This document shows positions 13,302 to 31,528 of a DNA stretch of 64,000 nucleotides, piece by piece (the first letter of the stretch is position 1; every line of letters starts with the position of its first letter). The stretch covers positions 94,736 to 158,735 of the forward strand of contig MCFH01000085.1 of the NCBI GenBank assembly GCA_002104945.1, written 5' to 3'. This stretch comes from Piromyces finnis (lineage: Eukaryota > Neocallimastigomycota > Neocallimastigomycetes > Neocallimastigales > Neocallimastigaceae). The position numbers were made by a program, and so were the translations under genes. The notes under the pieces were generated by a model, which ran no database searches, was not told the DNA's origin, and saw only the letters and a list, made by a program, of their open reading frames with translations.

Positions 13302-14734
13302 ATTCAATATACCATTTCCAAAAAAAAAAAAAAAAAATACAATTATCAATTCGTATTTTTTTTTTTTTTCCCCCATGTATAATAGTTTTTTATTTATTTT
13401 ATTTTATTGATGTTACAACAACGTACGATTTTACAAAAACAAACAAACAAAAAGTATTATTATTGTATATATATATTGTTACATTATGAGTGTATTATTA
13501 ATAATGAACTCTACCTTTTAAAATTTATAAATTTTTATATTTATAATATACTTCATTATTAAATAAAATACATCTTAAATTCATCATATAACAATATATA
13601 CCATATAATAATTTTTTTTTATTTTTAATAACGTTCTTAAATATATACTATTTAGTATATTTCTATTAGTATTATTATTTTTTAAAATTCAAATTGCAAG
13701 TAATCTATTATATATACAAAAAAAAAAAAAAAAACATGTTAAATATTTCAACTTCATTTTACATAATAACCATATAATATAAATTCTAATTTAAAACGTC
13801 AAATAACCTCATCATAAATATTCATAATACTAATTATATAACAATAACTATTATTTATAATTAGTTATTTATTATAGTAATATTGGTATTTCTCATTTTT
13901 AACACAAAATATAAATAAAAAAATAAAATAAAATAAAATTGAAGACATTTAAAATTAAAAAATTGTGGTGGTGTGTAGTGCACACAAATCTTTAAAATTT
14001 TATTCATTTTGCCCATTTCGTTCCAAAATTTTAATTTATTTATTTTTTTTTTTAATCTTGAATTTTTTTTTTTTTTTTAATTTTTATATTGTTTATAGAG
14101 CAAAAGTTGAATTAAAAGTTTTTAATATATTTTTTCTAAAAAAAAAAAAGTGAATTGATTTCTATTCTTTTATAAAATAAAGATATTTATGTATGTATGT
14201 GTTGCTTTATAATAATAATAATAATAATAATAAAAATAATAATAATAAAAAACAAATATAAAATTATATAAATTGATAATTCATTCATCCAATATAGAAC
14301 TATTATTAATAATATATATAATTTACTTTTAGTAATAATATTATATAATAATCCAGGAAATATAGTTCAATTTTTTAATAAAAAGATCAAATTGTATTTT
14401 ATATTCAATACAAAATTTTCATTTTTCATTTTTTTTATAAATATTTTAAGCTATTATCAATCAAACTTGAAACAATTAAATTTTCAAATCAAAAATGAAA
14501 TCTATTAATCTTTAATAATTAAACCATTTTAATATTGTTATGCTTGAATCACAGTCATAATTTTTTTTTTTTTTTTTTAATCTTTTCTTTAAACATATAT
14601 ATACATTTTCTTTCTATAAGAAAATTCAAAAATAAAAAAATAATACAGTATACACAGTATACATTTGATAATAACAAAATTAATTTAAACAACGACAATA
14701 ACAACAAATAAAAGTAAAACTAATATTAAAAAAA
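13302..14734. other. Intergenic spacer between the KEN-box gene and the kinesin gene
   Basis: About 1.4 kb of AT-rich DNA with homopolymer tracts and an AAT run near 14210-14250. It must hold the 3' end of the upstream gene and the promoter of the kinesin gene. No gene or specific regulatory site is recognisable. Confidence 0.6.
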
Positions 14735-21304
<6,570 letters not shown>

Positions 21305-21821
21305 TTTAGCAATAACAATTTATAAGATTAAAAATATAATTTAATTATTATAATAATGAATTTTTATGTTTTTTTTTTTTTTTTTCTTTCATTTTGTTTT
21401 GTTTTGTTTAGTTTCACTTTTTAAAAACATAAATATATATTCTTTATTTTCTTTATCAGTTTTATATATTATATATATTTTTTTTACAATTTATTAAAAA
21501 TATTTGTATTTATTTTTAATTTTTATTTATTTATTTAATTTATTATAAATATATAATTATTCAGTACTGGTACTACACCAAAGTTATAAAATAAATGGAA
21601 AGGTTTTTTTTTCATTATTTTATTTATTAATCATTTTACATTATTAAAAAAAAATAATAATAAATCATAATAAATATATATAACATTTTATATATATATT
21701 GTAATAATTTATTCAAATTACATTTTGTAATTTCATAAAAAAAAAAAATAGAATTTTAATAAACTATTATTAATAATAAGATATATGAATTTTATATATA
21801 TATATACTTGATTGAAAAAAG

Positions 21822-21900
<79 letters not shown>

Positions 21901-21901
21901 G
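21305..21901. other. Kinesin 3' flank with (ATT)n array
   Basis: AT-rich 3' flank of the kinesin-like gene containing homopolymer tracts and an (ATT)n array at about 21825-21897. No gene is seen. The higher-GC unidentified segment begins directly after the array. Confidence 0.7.
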
Positions 21902-22763
21902 AGAAAGAAATGACAATGATAAAGAATGAACCCTACCTAAAAAAAGAAAAACAATATCAGGTATGATAGATAATAGTGAGATATTCATTAAACTCTCTCA
22001 ATGAGGTCTAAATCTTCTCTAACATTGAATCCTAATTACGAAACATTAGAAAGGTTCCTTTGCTATATCGATACGACGTTGGCGTTTTTGATGACGTTAG
22101 GTGTCATATTAAATCTAATCAAAAAGTAAACTTTAGCTACTAATGATTAAGGATTGCTTTTGTAAGAAAAGCCCTAAGTTCCTCTATCTTTGGAACATGA
22201 AACCCACGATGAAGTAATTTATTTAAATGTCTTTGTTCCACCTTATCGATCAGTAGCTCATCATAAGTTAAAGTTTCCACCAAGAAGGAACGTAAAAATA
22301 GAATTATAAAATAATCTTGTCTTACTTTTATTTTTTCTTGGAGTAAGTGATGAGTTAATTCATATATTTATTATAGAAAAGGGGCTAAAAAGATCGTTAA
22401 GAGAAGAATTTTTATATTTAAAGAATGTAGAACGCATTCTAACATCCTATGATGATAAAAAAAAAAAAAAGATTGTTCATCATATTTGCAACATGAATAG
22501 CATGAATAAACGAATGGACAGTCAGGAGTAAGTCTTTCCAATTTTTATCCTGGTTGTTAAGGCGTATCCTTAGTATACATTAGATTTCTAGCCTGTAGTT
22601 TTTCTCCATTGGTTTTTGTCATGGGTTGGGTTTATGATATTCAGATATGTATTAATGTACTTTTTAATTTACTACTATGATAATACCACTCGTCTAACTA
22701 GCCTGAGAGGGTCTAAGTATACATGATACATTTCAAATTAGAACTTTATAAATGGTGGTGACT

Positions 22764-22765
<2 letters not shown>
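21902..22765 (+). other. Left part of an unidentified A-tailed segment split by the LINE
   Basis: This stretch has clearly higher GC than the flanks and continues, beyond the LINE, at 28486-28572, where it ends in a run of about 21 A. The composition and terminal A run resemble a plus-strand retroposed copy or an older retroelement, with the LINE inserted into it. One 42-codon ORF starts at 22001 (MRSKSSLTLNPNYETLERFL at its start), and other frames are broken. I recognise no domain. Its left boundary near the ATT array is uncertain, and I could not identify target-site duplications for it. Confidence 0.35.
22753..22765. repeat. LINE target-site duplication, left copy
   Basis: TGGTGGTGACTTA here is repeated exactly at 28473-28485 on the other side of the LINE. 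The 13-bp length is typical of target-primed reverse transcription. Confidence 0.92.
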
Positions 22766-22808
<43 letters not shown>

Positions 22809-23045
22809 GGCATCAAATATTTTAAACTTTATTATTAATTTAATTAAAATTATAATACATGTAATAAAAAATTAAAAAATAAAAATAAAAATAAAAAAAA
22901 TATGTTTAAATAAACACAAATGAATAAAAATTGGGTATAATGTATTCTAGTAATTTTAATTAAAGTAAGAAAGCCACTATCATACTAAAGTATAATAATT
23001 GTATTTGACTTCCAATGGGACACCGAGCCAAAGATCAAAATTTTG

Positions 23046-26000
23046 TCATGGAACAAAATTATGATCTCCATTGGTTGCGCTGGCCCTCCTGGCCTGTCTT
23101 ACTGTTTCTTCAGCATTGACGCTCTTGGATGTTGCTTCAAACCTTTTGAACATTGACCATTGCTGGCCAATAGCAAAAGGCATGATTTTGGTTAGAAGTT
23201 CCGCGGTTACCGTCAAGAATGGTGTTCCTTCGTTAGTACCAGAATGAATCTGACGCTTACAAAGTTCTTTCCATTCCCTTGAATTGTAATTAATATTGTT
23301 AAAACTTCTTCCCCCAAGAAGGAATTTAAATATTTTACTGCACACACTAGAATAATCATACACATTAATATTCACCGGATTATTAGAACTATTACTATCA
23401 TTAACTAAATTACTATCTAAATTAGAATTATTATCTTCACTATTGCTATCATTACTAATATTATTATTTCTATTATTGTTATTATTACTATTGTTACTAT
23501 TACTATTGTTACTATTACTATTGTTATTACTACTATTGTTACTATTACTATTAATGTTATTACTATCTCTACTGATATTATCAATTTCATTATTATTGAT
23601 AGGACTATTGGAATTACGTTGACTGAAAAAATTTAATAGCTGGACTATGGAATCATAATGTTTAATACGGATATCTCTAAATGTTGGACAATCTAATAAC
23701 CAATGTTTAATACTTTGATCTCCACACTTGCAACATGGACAGTAGTTAGGACAAACTGGATCAACAAATTTGGCAGCTTTGGCAACTCTAGCATCCAACT
23801 TGTATCCGCTTCTTGCTTTCAATAGCCAGTAGAAGCCATAGGCAAACTCTGGGTACTCATAACATAATTTAATAAAATCTTTAGTTTCAATAAATTTATT
23901 ATCATCATAATATTGCGCTTTGATTGAATTCCCTTTGAGATCTTTCCAATAAAAGTTTTTAACTGCTTTAACATCTCCATGTTTCTTTAATTTTTTATCA
24001 AGTGTCCTACTTGATTTGCACCACGTGTATTTTCTAAATTTAGGAATGTAATTGACAAGGTGTGAGATAATACAATTTGAGTTTTTCCATTTGTTAAAAC
24101 ATCTAACCTGAGCTAACGCACATTTGGCTGACAATGGAGGAATATTCAAATCTTTTGAAATAGAGTATAAAGATATAAACGATACAGCTTTATGAACTCC
24201 GGCAACCCATCGTATTCCTTTGTTAACATGCTTCTGAGCAATCCTAGACCTGGCTTTGTTGGATCCAAGTAATGGTGCAAAGTATGAAACTCTGCTAATC
24301 ACTTGTGAGTTAAGTACTAGTTTTTTGAAAGGAATAGGAATATTAGGATTTCTTAAGAATTTACTGACTGAGAAAAGCCCTTTCAAAACCTTGTTAATAA
24401 GAGCTTTAATTACTGGTTTAAGGGACAGATTCTTATCAAATGGAACACCAAGATAAGTATAGCAATCAGTAGTTGGAATGGGTTGTCCTGCTAAGTAAAA
24501 TGTTGGATCTCTCTTGTTCTGATTTTCTATTGATTCAGGACGAATCACCATCGTTGAACATTTCTGGATACCAAATTCCATTTCATTATACAATGCCCAT
24601 TCATTAACTCTTCTAAGCATCTTTTTTAAGCATCCTCTTGTTAGAGCACAAATAACTATATCATCTGCAAAAAGTCCACCACAGCATCGAGTGTCACCTA
24701 AACTGACTCCTAGATCTTCGCACTCTCTAAATATATCATTAATAAAGAGATTAAAGAGAATAGGAGAAAGAGGGCAACCTTGACGGACTCCTTTCTTCAC
24801 ATCAAAAGATTTCGAGAATTGTCCATCTAATTTGACATTAGCCTTAGATGTTAAATATAAATTTTTGATAAATTGTAGACTCTTACCTCGGATTCCTAAA
24901 CAATCTAATTTATGGAGAATATTACCGATTGGGACTGAATCGTATGCTTTCCTGAGATCTAAAAAGGCCAAATATGTCTCTTTATTATCTAATTGACGTC
25001 TACGGCATATTTCTTGGATTGAAATGAAAAGACTAATACTTTCTTCCTTTTTTCGAAAACCAAATTGTTCAGGTCTAATGAAATTATTCTTTAAACCATA
25101 TTCTGAGATTCTAGTGGTGACAATTTTGGAAATCAACTTAATACCATTATTGATAAGTGATATACCTCGATAGTTATCACAATCTGTCAAATCTCCCTTC
25201 TTAGGAATAGAAACAATACTGGATTCATTCCATGAGTTGGGGAAATCTCCATCCCAAATACGGTTGAATAATTTAAGAATAAAATTTAAACCATGAGCAT
25301 CATTATATGAAGTAGTATTACCAGAAGAATTATTATCTGTAGCATTATTAGAATCATTACTTGGTGGAACTAATGCTTTGTAAAATTCAATTGGAATACC
25401 ATCCGGACCTGATGCTTTATAATTTGGAGTAGTGAGGATAGCTGACTTGACTTCATCAATACTAATATCTTGGTTGATATCCCACTCATCAAGCATAGGA
25501 AGTGAAAAACGTTTATTCGTTGGTTCTTCATACCAATGCTCCAAATCAAGACTTACACCACTTGGGTCTGATGCAAGATTTTCGAAATGATCATGCCACA
25601 CATCTAGTTGTTCTTCCGTAGCAACAACTAATTCTCCATTTTTATTTTTAATTGGTTGAGCAATAAAGAAAGAATCTTTTCCAATTTTTGCAGTTTTCTT
25701 GATCCATTTCCAGGCCTTCTTAGGATTATGACTCTTCATATACTCACATCCTGTTTTAATCCAATGAAGATATTCTTGCTTCCTAAATTCATTACATCTT
25801 TTGTGGATGTAATCAATGAGTTTACGGTAGATTTTAATTCTTTTAATAAATTCATCTATATCATAAATTCTTTCTTTTTTAAATCTCTTATACAACTTCA
25901 TTTTGATTTTTTGAAGATTAAAAATTTGTTGTGAAATATGAAATGAAGACTTTATAACATTATTTGCTGAGGTAATACTGAGCTCGTCTGCAATTGAAAA

Positions 26001-27581
26001 AGCAGTTGAAGTAAACTCTTTGGAAAGTTCATCTGTAGAAACATTAGGATCGTTGAATTTTGCTGAAAGTATTTGGAATTTATTATGACTGAGAATAGAT
26101 TCCTTTTCCTCAATACATTTTAATCTATTCCATTTCAGAATTTTCTTAGGAACATTAAAGTCATTAGAAAAATCTTCCATAGGAATAATTTTACCATTAA
26201 TAATAAGTGGCTTATGGTCTGATACAGGATAAAAATTATTTATAAATGATCCTGAGTGAACAAGATCTTTCATCTTCGAATTGATAAGAGCATGGTCAAT
26301 GTCGGAAGATTGATCACCTCGAGTCCAAGAGATAGTAGACCCTCTAAGCGGAAGAATTTCCCAATCTCCTAATCCATTAGTTGATAACCAGTTGGATAAT
26401 TTTACTTTAGACATATTAAAATCACCAACAAGAATCGATGGATGGGATGAATGAGTTTGTAACCACAAGCGAACTTCTAACTTTGCATGATCAACATAGA
26501 TGTTGTGATGACTATGAGGCATATAAACATTTCCAATCGAGCATTTGAATCTATTCCAGAGACTAAAAGTATAAATAGAAATAATATACTTTCCAGAGAA
26601 GTTTTCAAGTGAGGCTTGACACGAATTGTGAAAACCTAAATATAAACCTCTCATTCCCGGAACTGATTCGTCAGCTTTCTTGAAAAAGTGTCTATAGTTT
26701 CGCAAAGTAACACGACAAGGATAATCTGTATTCGAACCAGAACCATTACCAGTTTCTTGGAAACATAAGAATAATGGTTTGAAAATAGCTGTGAAATAGC
26801 TAATACTATCTCTCTTTTCATGATTCCACCCATTGGTGTTCCAACTAAGACAAAAAGAAAAGTTATCAGGCTTGTTGGATGAGGAAGAATCGTTGCTATT
26901 ATTATTATTATTAAAGTCATCGTTATTAATGGATGATGCATCAGAGGAATAAGTAGAACTATTACTAGATGGCTGTGAAACTGAAGAACTATCAACTATT
27001 GAACTGTTATCAGAGTTGATAGAGCTATTAGAATTAATTGTTGAATGTTGAGATTGAAATTGTGTTTGCTGTAGATCTGGAATATTTTCATGATGGGAAA
27101 CTTGTTGAAGATCCTGTTGAAGATCTTGTTGAAGATCGGATTGTTGATGAGATTGTTGAACTGATTGTTGAACTGATTGTTGAAATGATTGTTGAATAGA
27201 ATGTTGATGTTTATTAGAAACTAAAATTTTACGTTTGAGAGTGGAAAAAGTGTATTTGTGATTCCTTCTACTACGAGCTGAAAAGGAAATTGAGGTAACT
27301 GAAAGTTTCTTCTTTAACATGTGTAAGATTTTAATACAATCTTTTGATGAACCATGAACCTTGACTAAGAAAAAGTGATCATTGAAAGTTTGAAAATATT
27401 TAACACTAATAACTGAATTAAATTTATCTTCTAGAATAACCTCGAGTTTTTCCCATAGCATATTTACTGACCATGATCGAATACCACGGATAAAGAAGGA
27501 GCGAATATCATCTAAGGGGATACCATAAGACCGGGTACCACGTCTGATATAATTCTTGTCTTTAATATAAAGGACTGACAT
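23046..27581 (-). CDS. LINE polyprotein: RRM-like fold, endonuclease, reverse transcriptase, zinc knuckle
   Basis: A single 1511-aa ORF starting MSVLYIKDKNYIRRG. Residues ~40-105 look like a beta-alpha-beta-beta-alpha-beta RNA-binding fold, and a Gln/Ser/Asn-rich linker runs to ~240. Residues ~241-460 are an apurinic-type endonuclease with SWNTNGW, QETG, GDFN and a terminal SDH, so its catalytic residues appear present. Residues ~715-985 are the reverse transcriptase, with GPDGIP, LDLRKAYDSV, GVRQGCPLSP and the catalytic FADD near 970. Near 1285 is a Cys/His zinc knuckle (CPCCKC...H...C), followed by an Asn/Ser-rich run (~1327-1393). The protein would nick target DNA and copy element RNA at the nick. 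No separate ORF1 exists in the 5' UTR; the N-terminal RNA-binding-like domain may replace it, which is inference. There are no internal stops or frameshifts. Confidence 0.95.
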   Translation of the reverse strand: MSVLYIKDKNYIRRGTRSYGIPLDDIRSFFIRGIRSWSVNMLWEKLEVILEDKFNSVISVKYFQTFNDHFFLVKVHGSSKDCIKILHMLKKKLSVTSISFSARSRRNHKYTFSTLKRKILVSNKHQHSIQQSFQQSVQQSVQQSHQQSDLQQDLQQDLQQVSHHENIPDLQQTQFQSQHSTINSNSSINSDNSSIVDSSSVSQPSSNSSTYSSDASSINNDDFNNNNNSNDSSSSNKPDNFSFCLSWNTNGWNHEKRDSISYFTAIFKPLFLCFQETGNGSGSNTDYPCRVTLRNYRHFFKKADESVPGMRGLYLGFHNSCQASLENFSGKYIISIYTFSLWNRFKCSIGNVYMPHSHHNIYVDHAKLEVRLWLQTHSSHPSILVGDFNMSKVKLSNWLSTNGLGDWEILPLRGSTISWTRGDQSSDIDHALINSKMKDLVHSGSFINNFYPVSDHKPLIINGKIIPMEDFSNDFNVPKKILKWNRLKCIEEKESILSHNKFQILSAKFNDPNVSTDELSKEFTSTAFSIADELSITSANNVIKSSFHISQQIFNLQKIKMKLYKRFKKERIYDIDEFIKRIKIYRKLIDYIHKRCNEFRKQEYLHWIKTGCEYMKSHNPKKAWKWIKKTAKIGKDSFFIAQPIKNKNGELVVATEEQLDVWHDHFENLASDPSGVSLDLEHWYEEPTNKRFSLPMLDEWDINQDISIDEVKSAILTTPNYKASGPDGIPIEFYKALVPPSNDSNNATDNNSSGNTTSYNDAHGLNFILKLFNRIWDGDFPNSWNESSIVSIPKKGDLTDCDNYRGISLINNGIKLISKIVTTRISEYGLKNNFIRPEQFGFRKKEESISLFISIQEICRRRQLDNKETYLAFLDLRKAYDSVPIGNILHKLDCLGIRGKSLQFIKNLYLTSKANVKLDGQFSKSFDVKKGVRQGCPLSPILFNLFINDIFRECEDLGVSLGDTRCCGGLFADDIVICALTRGCLKKMLRRVNEWALYNEMEFGIQKCSTMVIRPESIENQNKRDPTFYLAGQPIPTTDCYTYLGVPFDKNLSLKPVIKALINKVLKGLFSVSKFLRNPNIPIPFKKLVLNSQVISRVSYFAPLLGSNKARSRIAQKHVNKGIRWVAGVHKAVSFISLYSISKDLNIPPLSAKCALAQVRCFNKWKNSNCIISHLVNYIPKFRKYTWCKSSRTLDKKLKKHGDVKAVKNFYWKDLKGNSIKAQYYDDNKFIETKDFIKLCYEYPEFAYGFYWLLKARSGYKLDARVAKAAKFVDPVCPNYCPCCKCGDQSIKHWLLDCPTFRDIRIKHYDSIVQLLNFFSQRNSNSPINNNEIDNISRDSNNINSNSNNSSNNNSNSNNSNSNNSNNNNNRNNNISNDSNSEDNNSNLDSNLVNDSNSSNNPVNINVYDYSSVCSKIFKFLLGGRSFNNINYNSREWKELCKRQIHSGTNEGTPFLTVTAELLTKIMPFAIGQQWSMFKRFEATSKSVNAEETVRQARRASATNGDHNFVP

Positions 27582-28224
27582 GATAATAAATTCTAATTAA
27601 AAATATTGAATATAAAATAAATACTAATAAAAATTATAAATATAACGTATATGGAAAAAAAATCTGTCTCTCTCTCTCTTCTTAAAAGTACTGGATAGTA
27701 CAAAAATTGTTACGATGCTTTGTTTAAAGTTTCTTTTTTTTGAATTCTAGTTGTAAATTTTCTTTAAAAATTCTAGTTTTGGTTTGTTGTTAGTAAATTC
27801 GAATCGCTTTTTGACACTAAACTTGTTTGACTTTACTTTTCATTAAATATTTAAATTGGTAAAAAATTTGAATCAAGAATGTCGACACCAGAAAGCTTGT
27901 GAATAGTATTTTTACATGATGTAGAGTGAATCAGTCTCTTACAAGAAACAATACAACAATAGCTACATGAATATAAAAATACAATGCAAATGCTAAAGTT
28001 GACTACATTGGATTCTTACAAGAGAAGAGTAGTACTACATGAATACATGAATAAAAGAAAAAATACAGCAACAAAATGTATTACTCTTCTAATTAAATAC
28101 TATACAAACTTACCTGAATATCAAACATTCAACTTATTCATCAAATACTTAATTCGATGAATAAAATGTTTTTTAATCGCTCAGTACCATGAGCTTAGTC
28201 CTAATAATTTTCCCTTAAAGACTA

Positions 28225-28471
28225 ACCAAGCATCCATTGCGCAATGCTTGGATTTAATTCTTTCTACTCTCTCAGTACCATGAGCATGAGTAGACTCCCT
28301 TGATAAACTACGTTTATTAAATAAATGAAGGCACGTTTCCAAGAGGGCACCAAGCATCCATTGCGCGATACTTGGATTTAATTCTTTCTACTCTCTCAGT
28401 ACCATGAGCATGAGTAGACCCCCTTGAGAAACTACATTTATTAAATAAATGAAGGCACGTTCCCAAGAGGG
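28225..28471 (-). repeat. 124-bp tandem monomers in LINE 5' UTR
   Basis: Two near-identical copies (28225-28348 and 28349-28471) of a ~124-bp unit, with a partial, more diverged copy continuing to about 28160. The outer copy ends exactly at the element boundary. Each contains CTCAGTACCATGAGC (a dyad) and CCATTGCGC. This layout resembles the promoter monomers of mouse L1, so promoter function is a reasonable guess. Confidence 0.85.
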
Positions 28472-28472
28472 T

Positions 28473-28485
28473 TGGTGGTGACTTA
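28473..28485. repeat. LINE target-site duplication, right copy
   Basis: Exact repeat of 22753-22765, immediately outside the last 5' UTR monomer. Confidence 0.92.
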
Positions 28486-28593
28486 AGCTATGCCAAAATA
28501 CACAAGCATCATTCCTCAATTTAAGTGTAAACATTAGGGAATTATTTTCACGTGATCAAATTGACGCTTATTAAAAAAAAAAAAAAAAAAAAA
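28486..28593 (+). other. Right part of the interrupted A-tailed segment
   Basis: About 87 nt of higher-GC sequence continue the segment left of the LINE and end in 21 consecutive A (28573-28593). It reads as the 3' end of a plus-strand retroposed copy. Confidence 0.4.
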
Positions 28594-29140
28594 GAATTCT
28601 TTTGATTCAGAATAAAAAGAGATATTACTGATTTGATAATAGATTTACAAATTACTTTTAAAATTAATTTCAAATTTAGAAAAGAAAAAATGTTTTTTAT
28701 TATTATTATATTATTATTATTTATAATATTTTTTTTTAGTTTTTTTATTGTTTATTTATTTTTTTTTTTTCTTTTAATATTATAATAAAAAAAATATATA
28801 AAAATTAAAATAATTACATAAAAGATAAAAAGATGAAAAAGATAAAATAAGTAATAAATTAAATAAATAAAAAAATAAATATTAATTTTCTTTTATATAT
28901 ATTATTTATATATTATTTATAAAAAAATAATAAAAAAAAATTAATATTTATGTATTTAGGTTATTTGATTATATTTATTAAAAAAAAAACCCTTTTAATT
29001 TTAAATGTTTCTATGCATTATTAATATTTTTTTTTTTTGTTGGTGTTTCTTTTTTTAAAAGAAAAAAAAATAAAATTCATAATATATTGAATAATTAATG
29101 AATAATATTTTTTTCTATTTTATATTAATTTAAAAACATT
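28594..29140. other. AT-rich spacer 3' of the CotH gene
   Basis: Nothing but AT-rich sequence and A/T runs. It must include the polyadenylation region of the minus-strand CotH gene. No gene or repeat of note is seen. Confidence 0.7.
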
Positions 29141-31528
29141 CTAGTTTTTAACAACATATTTTGTAACAGTGACAACTTTCTTAACAGTAACCTTCTTTGT
29201 TACTCTAGCTCTAGTTGTAGCAGTTTGACTCTTAGTTGTAGTGGATTTCTTTGTAGTTGTAGTTTTAACAACTGATGGAGTTGTCTTAACAACGATAACT
29301 GGAGATGTAGTAACAACAGGAACAGTAGTAGTAGTAACTTTAGTAATAGTAGGAACATTATTAATAATAACAGAAGTAGTAGTTGGAGCAACAACAGAAG
29401 TGGTTTTCTTTTGAACGGTAGTTATTGGTTCAGCTTCAGCAGCAGAACCTAAAGCCTTTTCAGCGTAAGCTTTACAGTATCCACCTCTAGTTTGAACCCA
29501 TTGTTTGATACCATAGTGAGCATCATTGTAACTAACAGCAGCATTATAACCAACAAATTTAAAGTTTGTATTATCATCAAAGTTTTCAAGAGTAAAGTGG
29601 TTAACATAACCTGGAATATTTGGATCAAGATCATCAATTAAATTAAAGTTCCATTCAACATCATCTCTAATTAATTGAGAAACACTATCAATGAATGGAG
29701 AAAGACTTTCAGTATTAAAGACATTATTAACAGTAGCTGCTAAAATTCTTTGATATCTTGTTTTAATAATATCATGTTTAAAGAGATTATTTACAAAATA
29801 TTTATCTGGAAGAGTGTTATCAGCCCAACCAATACAATCAGAAAGATAATTGGAAGCATAATAATCAGAACCATTAGAACCGTAAAAACTACCATCAAAA
29901 TCATATGGAATAATTTGGTATCTATTGGTTTCTGGGTTGAAGTAAAGAGCATAATTACCAAGTTGAGCCCAGAAATTATCGTAAGCAACAGTAAGGGCTT
30001 CAATAGTCATTTGTCTAAGAAGAGATTCAAGATCAAAGAAGCTTTCAAGAGCTTCAACAGCTTCATTAGATTGATCATCTTCATAATCATTAACCCAATT
30101 TTCAAACATTTTAGTGAAACGTGCAAGTCTGTAGAAGGTGTTTGGAGCTTCAGTATCCATTTTATCGATTTCATCAACTTCATAGGAACCACTATTAAGA
30201 TATTTATTTGGATCTTCACCAAGGTATCTAAGAGAAGCGTATGGACCATTTGGAACAGAAGAGTACATTTTATAGGAATAACCAACATGAGCATCTTCAT
30301 TACCATGGATCATATTAGCAATCCATTTTCCACCAATAGTATCGACAATACTATATAAACCCCAAACATCATCATTAATGATAACTCTAGCGTAAGTTCC
30401 ACTGTAAACTGGAACACCGACAGCCCTGTATAATTCAGAAGCTAACTTATCACGCATGAGGGTTGGATCAGAAGCAAGGGCTCTAACCTTTATTGTTTTT
30501 CTACCTAAAATTTTTTTATCAAGTTTGAATTTCCATGATAATTTTTTAAAGGTACGACTATTGTAACCAACTAAGTAAAGAGCACCTGTCTTTGATTCAG
30601 AACTGGTTGGAGTAATAAAGTTTATAGTACAATTTGAATAGTTTTCATTTTTATGTGAACCAGTAAATGGATGGTATTTTAAATCTGTATATGCTTCATC
30701 ATCACATTTTGCGTAAATAGTATAAATTTCATTCTTTGGAAATTCTTGGTATTTTTCAGTACCACTATTGTAAAGTGGATCAAATACTTTTGGGATTCCT
30801 GAAATATTAACGTTTTTAGTTACTCTATAATATTATTTTTATTTCAAAATTTTCAATGTCAATTCGTTGATAATAATTAATTGGTTAATTTATTGATTTT
30901 TTTAATTTATTTGTCATTATCATTTATGGTTGTTTTATAAATTCATTGAATATTATTTATAAGAATTAAAAAATATAAAATCAATAAAATATATAATTAT
31001 TACCATAATTACTTTTTATAATATAAAAGAGAAAATATACCTTTCATAAACTTCATTAATGTTTGAAATAGCATCAGTATAAGTTCTTTCAAAATATTCT
31101 TCTTCTACAACATTACCACTCTTGTCTAATAGAACATATTTATAGGTATTGCTAGCACCAGATTCTATTGTTGTAGTATATACTATATTAAAAACAAATC
31201 AGTATTTAATCCTTTTTCTAACATTTTACTATTTTAAAGTATTTACATGGATAGATTTCTGAAGTCATCTTAACAATTTGATTATTATATTTAAGACCCA
31301 TATCATATTCAGATCCACTAATATTTACAACATTGAATTTCCAAGTGGCAGCTATTTATTTATTTATTTTATTTATTGTTTAAAATATTAATATATATTA
31401 TTTTTCTTTTATAATAATTTATTGATTACTTATTAATGTTTTTCTATTTTGTATCATTTATTAATAAACTTACCATTAGTTAATGCCACCATAGAGGCTA
31501 ATGCTAAATTAATGGTATTTATTTTCAT
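29141..31528 (-). CDS. Secreted CotH kinase-family protein with Thr-rich tail, four exons
   Basis: Minus-strand exons 31528-31474, 31351-31247, 31182-31041 and 30824-29141 join in consistent phase to give 661 aa. An N-terminal signal peptide (MKINTINLALASMVALTNA) is split by the first intron. The CotH domain lies at about 195-500: MRDKLASELYRAVGVPV at 224, INDDVWGLYSIVDTIGGKW near 250, and the kinase-like acidic motif IPYDFDGSFYG at about 406-415. CotH proteins are atypical secretory-pathway kinases, first known from spore coats and abundant in fungi. A Thr/Val/Lys-rich, probably O-glycosylated tail (about 560-661) follows. I see no dockerin, unlike many CotH proteins of gut fungi, so it is probably wall-linked or free rather than cellulosomal, which is inference. 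Substrate is unknown. Confidence 0.88.

Larger units (their letters stand above)
22766..28472 (-). mobile_element. Full-length LINE (non-LTR retrotransposon)
   Basis: The element is on the minus strand. Its 3' end is a 40-nt poly(A) tail, seen as poly(T) at 22766-22805. Its 5' end abuts the right copy of a perfect 13-bp target-site duplication (22753-22765 and 28473-28485). From 5' to 3' it has an ~890-nt 5' UTR with 124-bp tandem monomers, one long intact ORF, a ~240-nt 3' UTR and the tail. The intact ORF, full-length structure, perfect duplication and long tail imply a recent insertion and possible activity. It interrupts an older A-tailed segment. Confidence 0.93.

Noticed and set aside
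13965-14153. Plus-strand 62-codon ORF upstream of the kinesin
   Set aside because: Starts on a non-ATG codon, Phe/Leu-rich from T tracts, no motif.
21770-21988. Minus-strand ORF with an Asn run
   Set aside because: Explained by the (ATT)n array plus short flanks; no motif and no splice structure.
29750-30358. Plus-strand 202-codon ORF opposite the CotH gene
   Set aside because: Antisense shadow: the minus-strand frame has the CotH domain and consistent introns.
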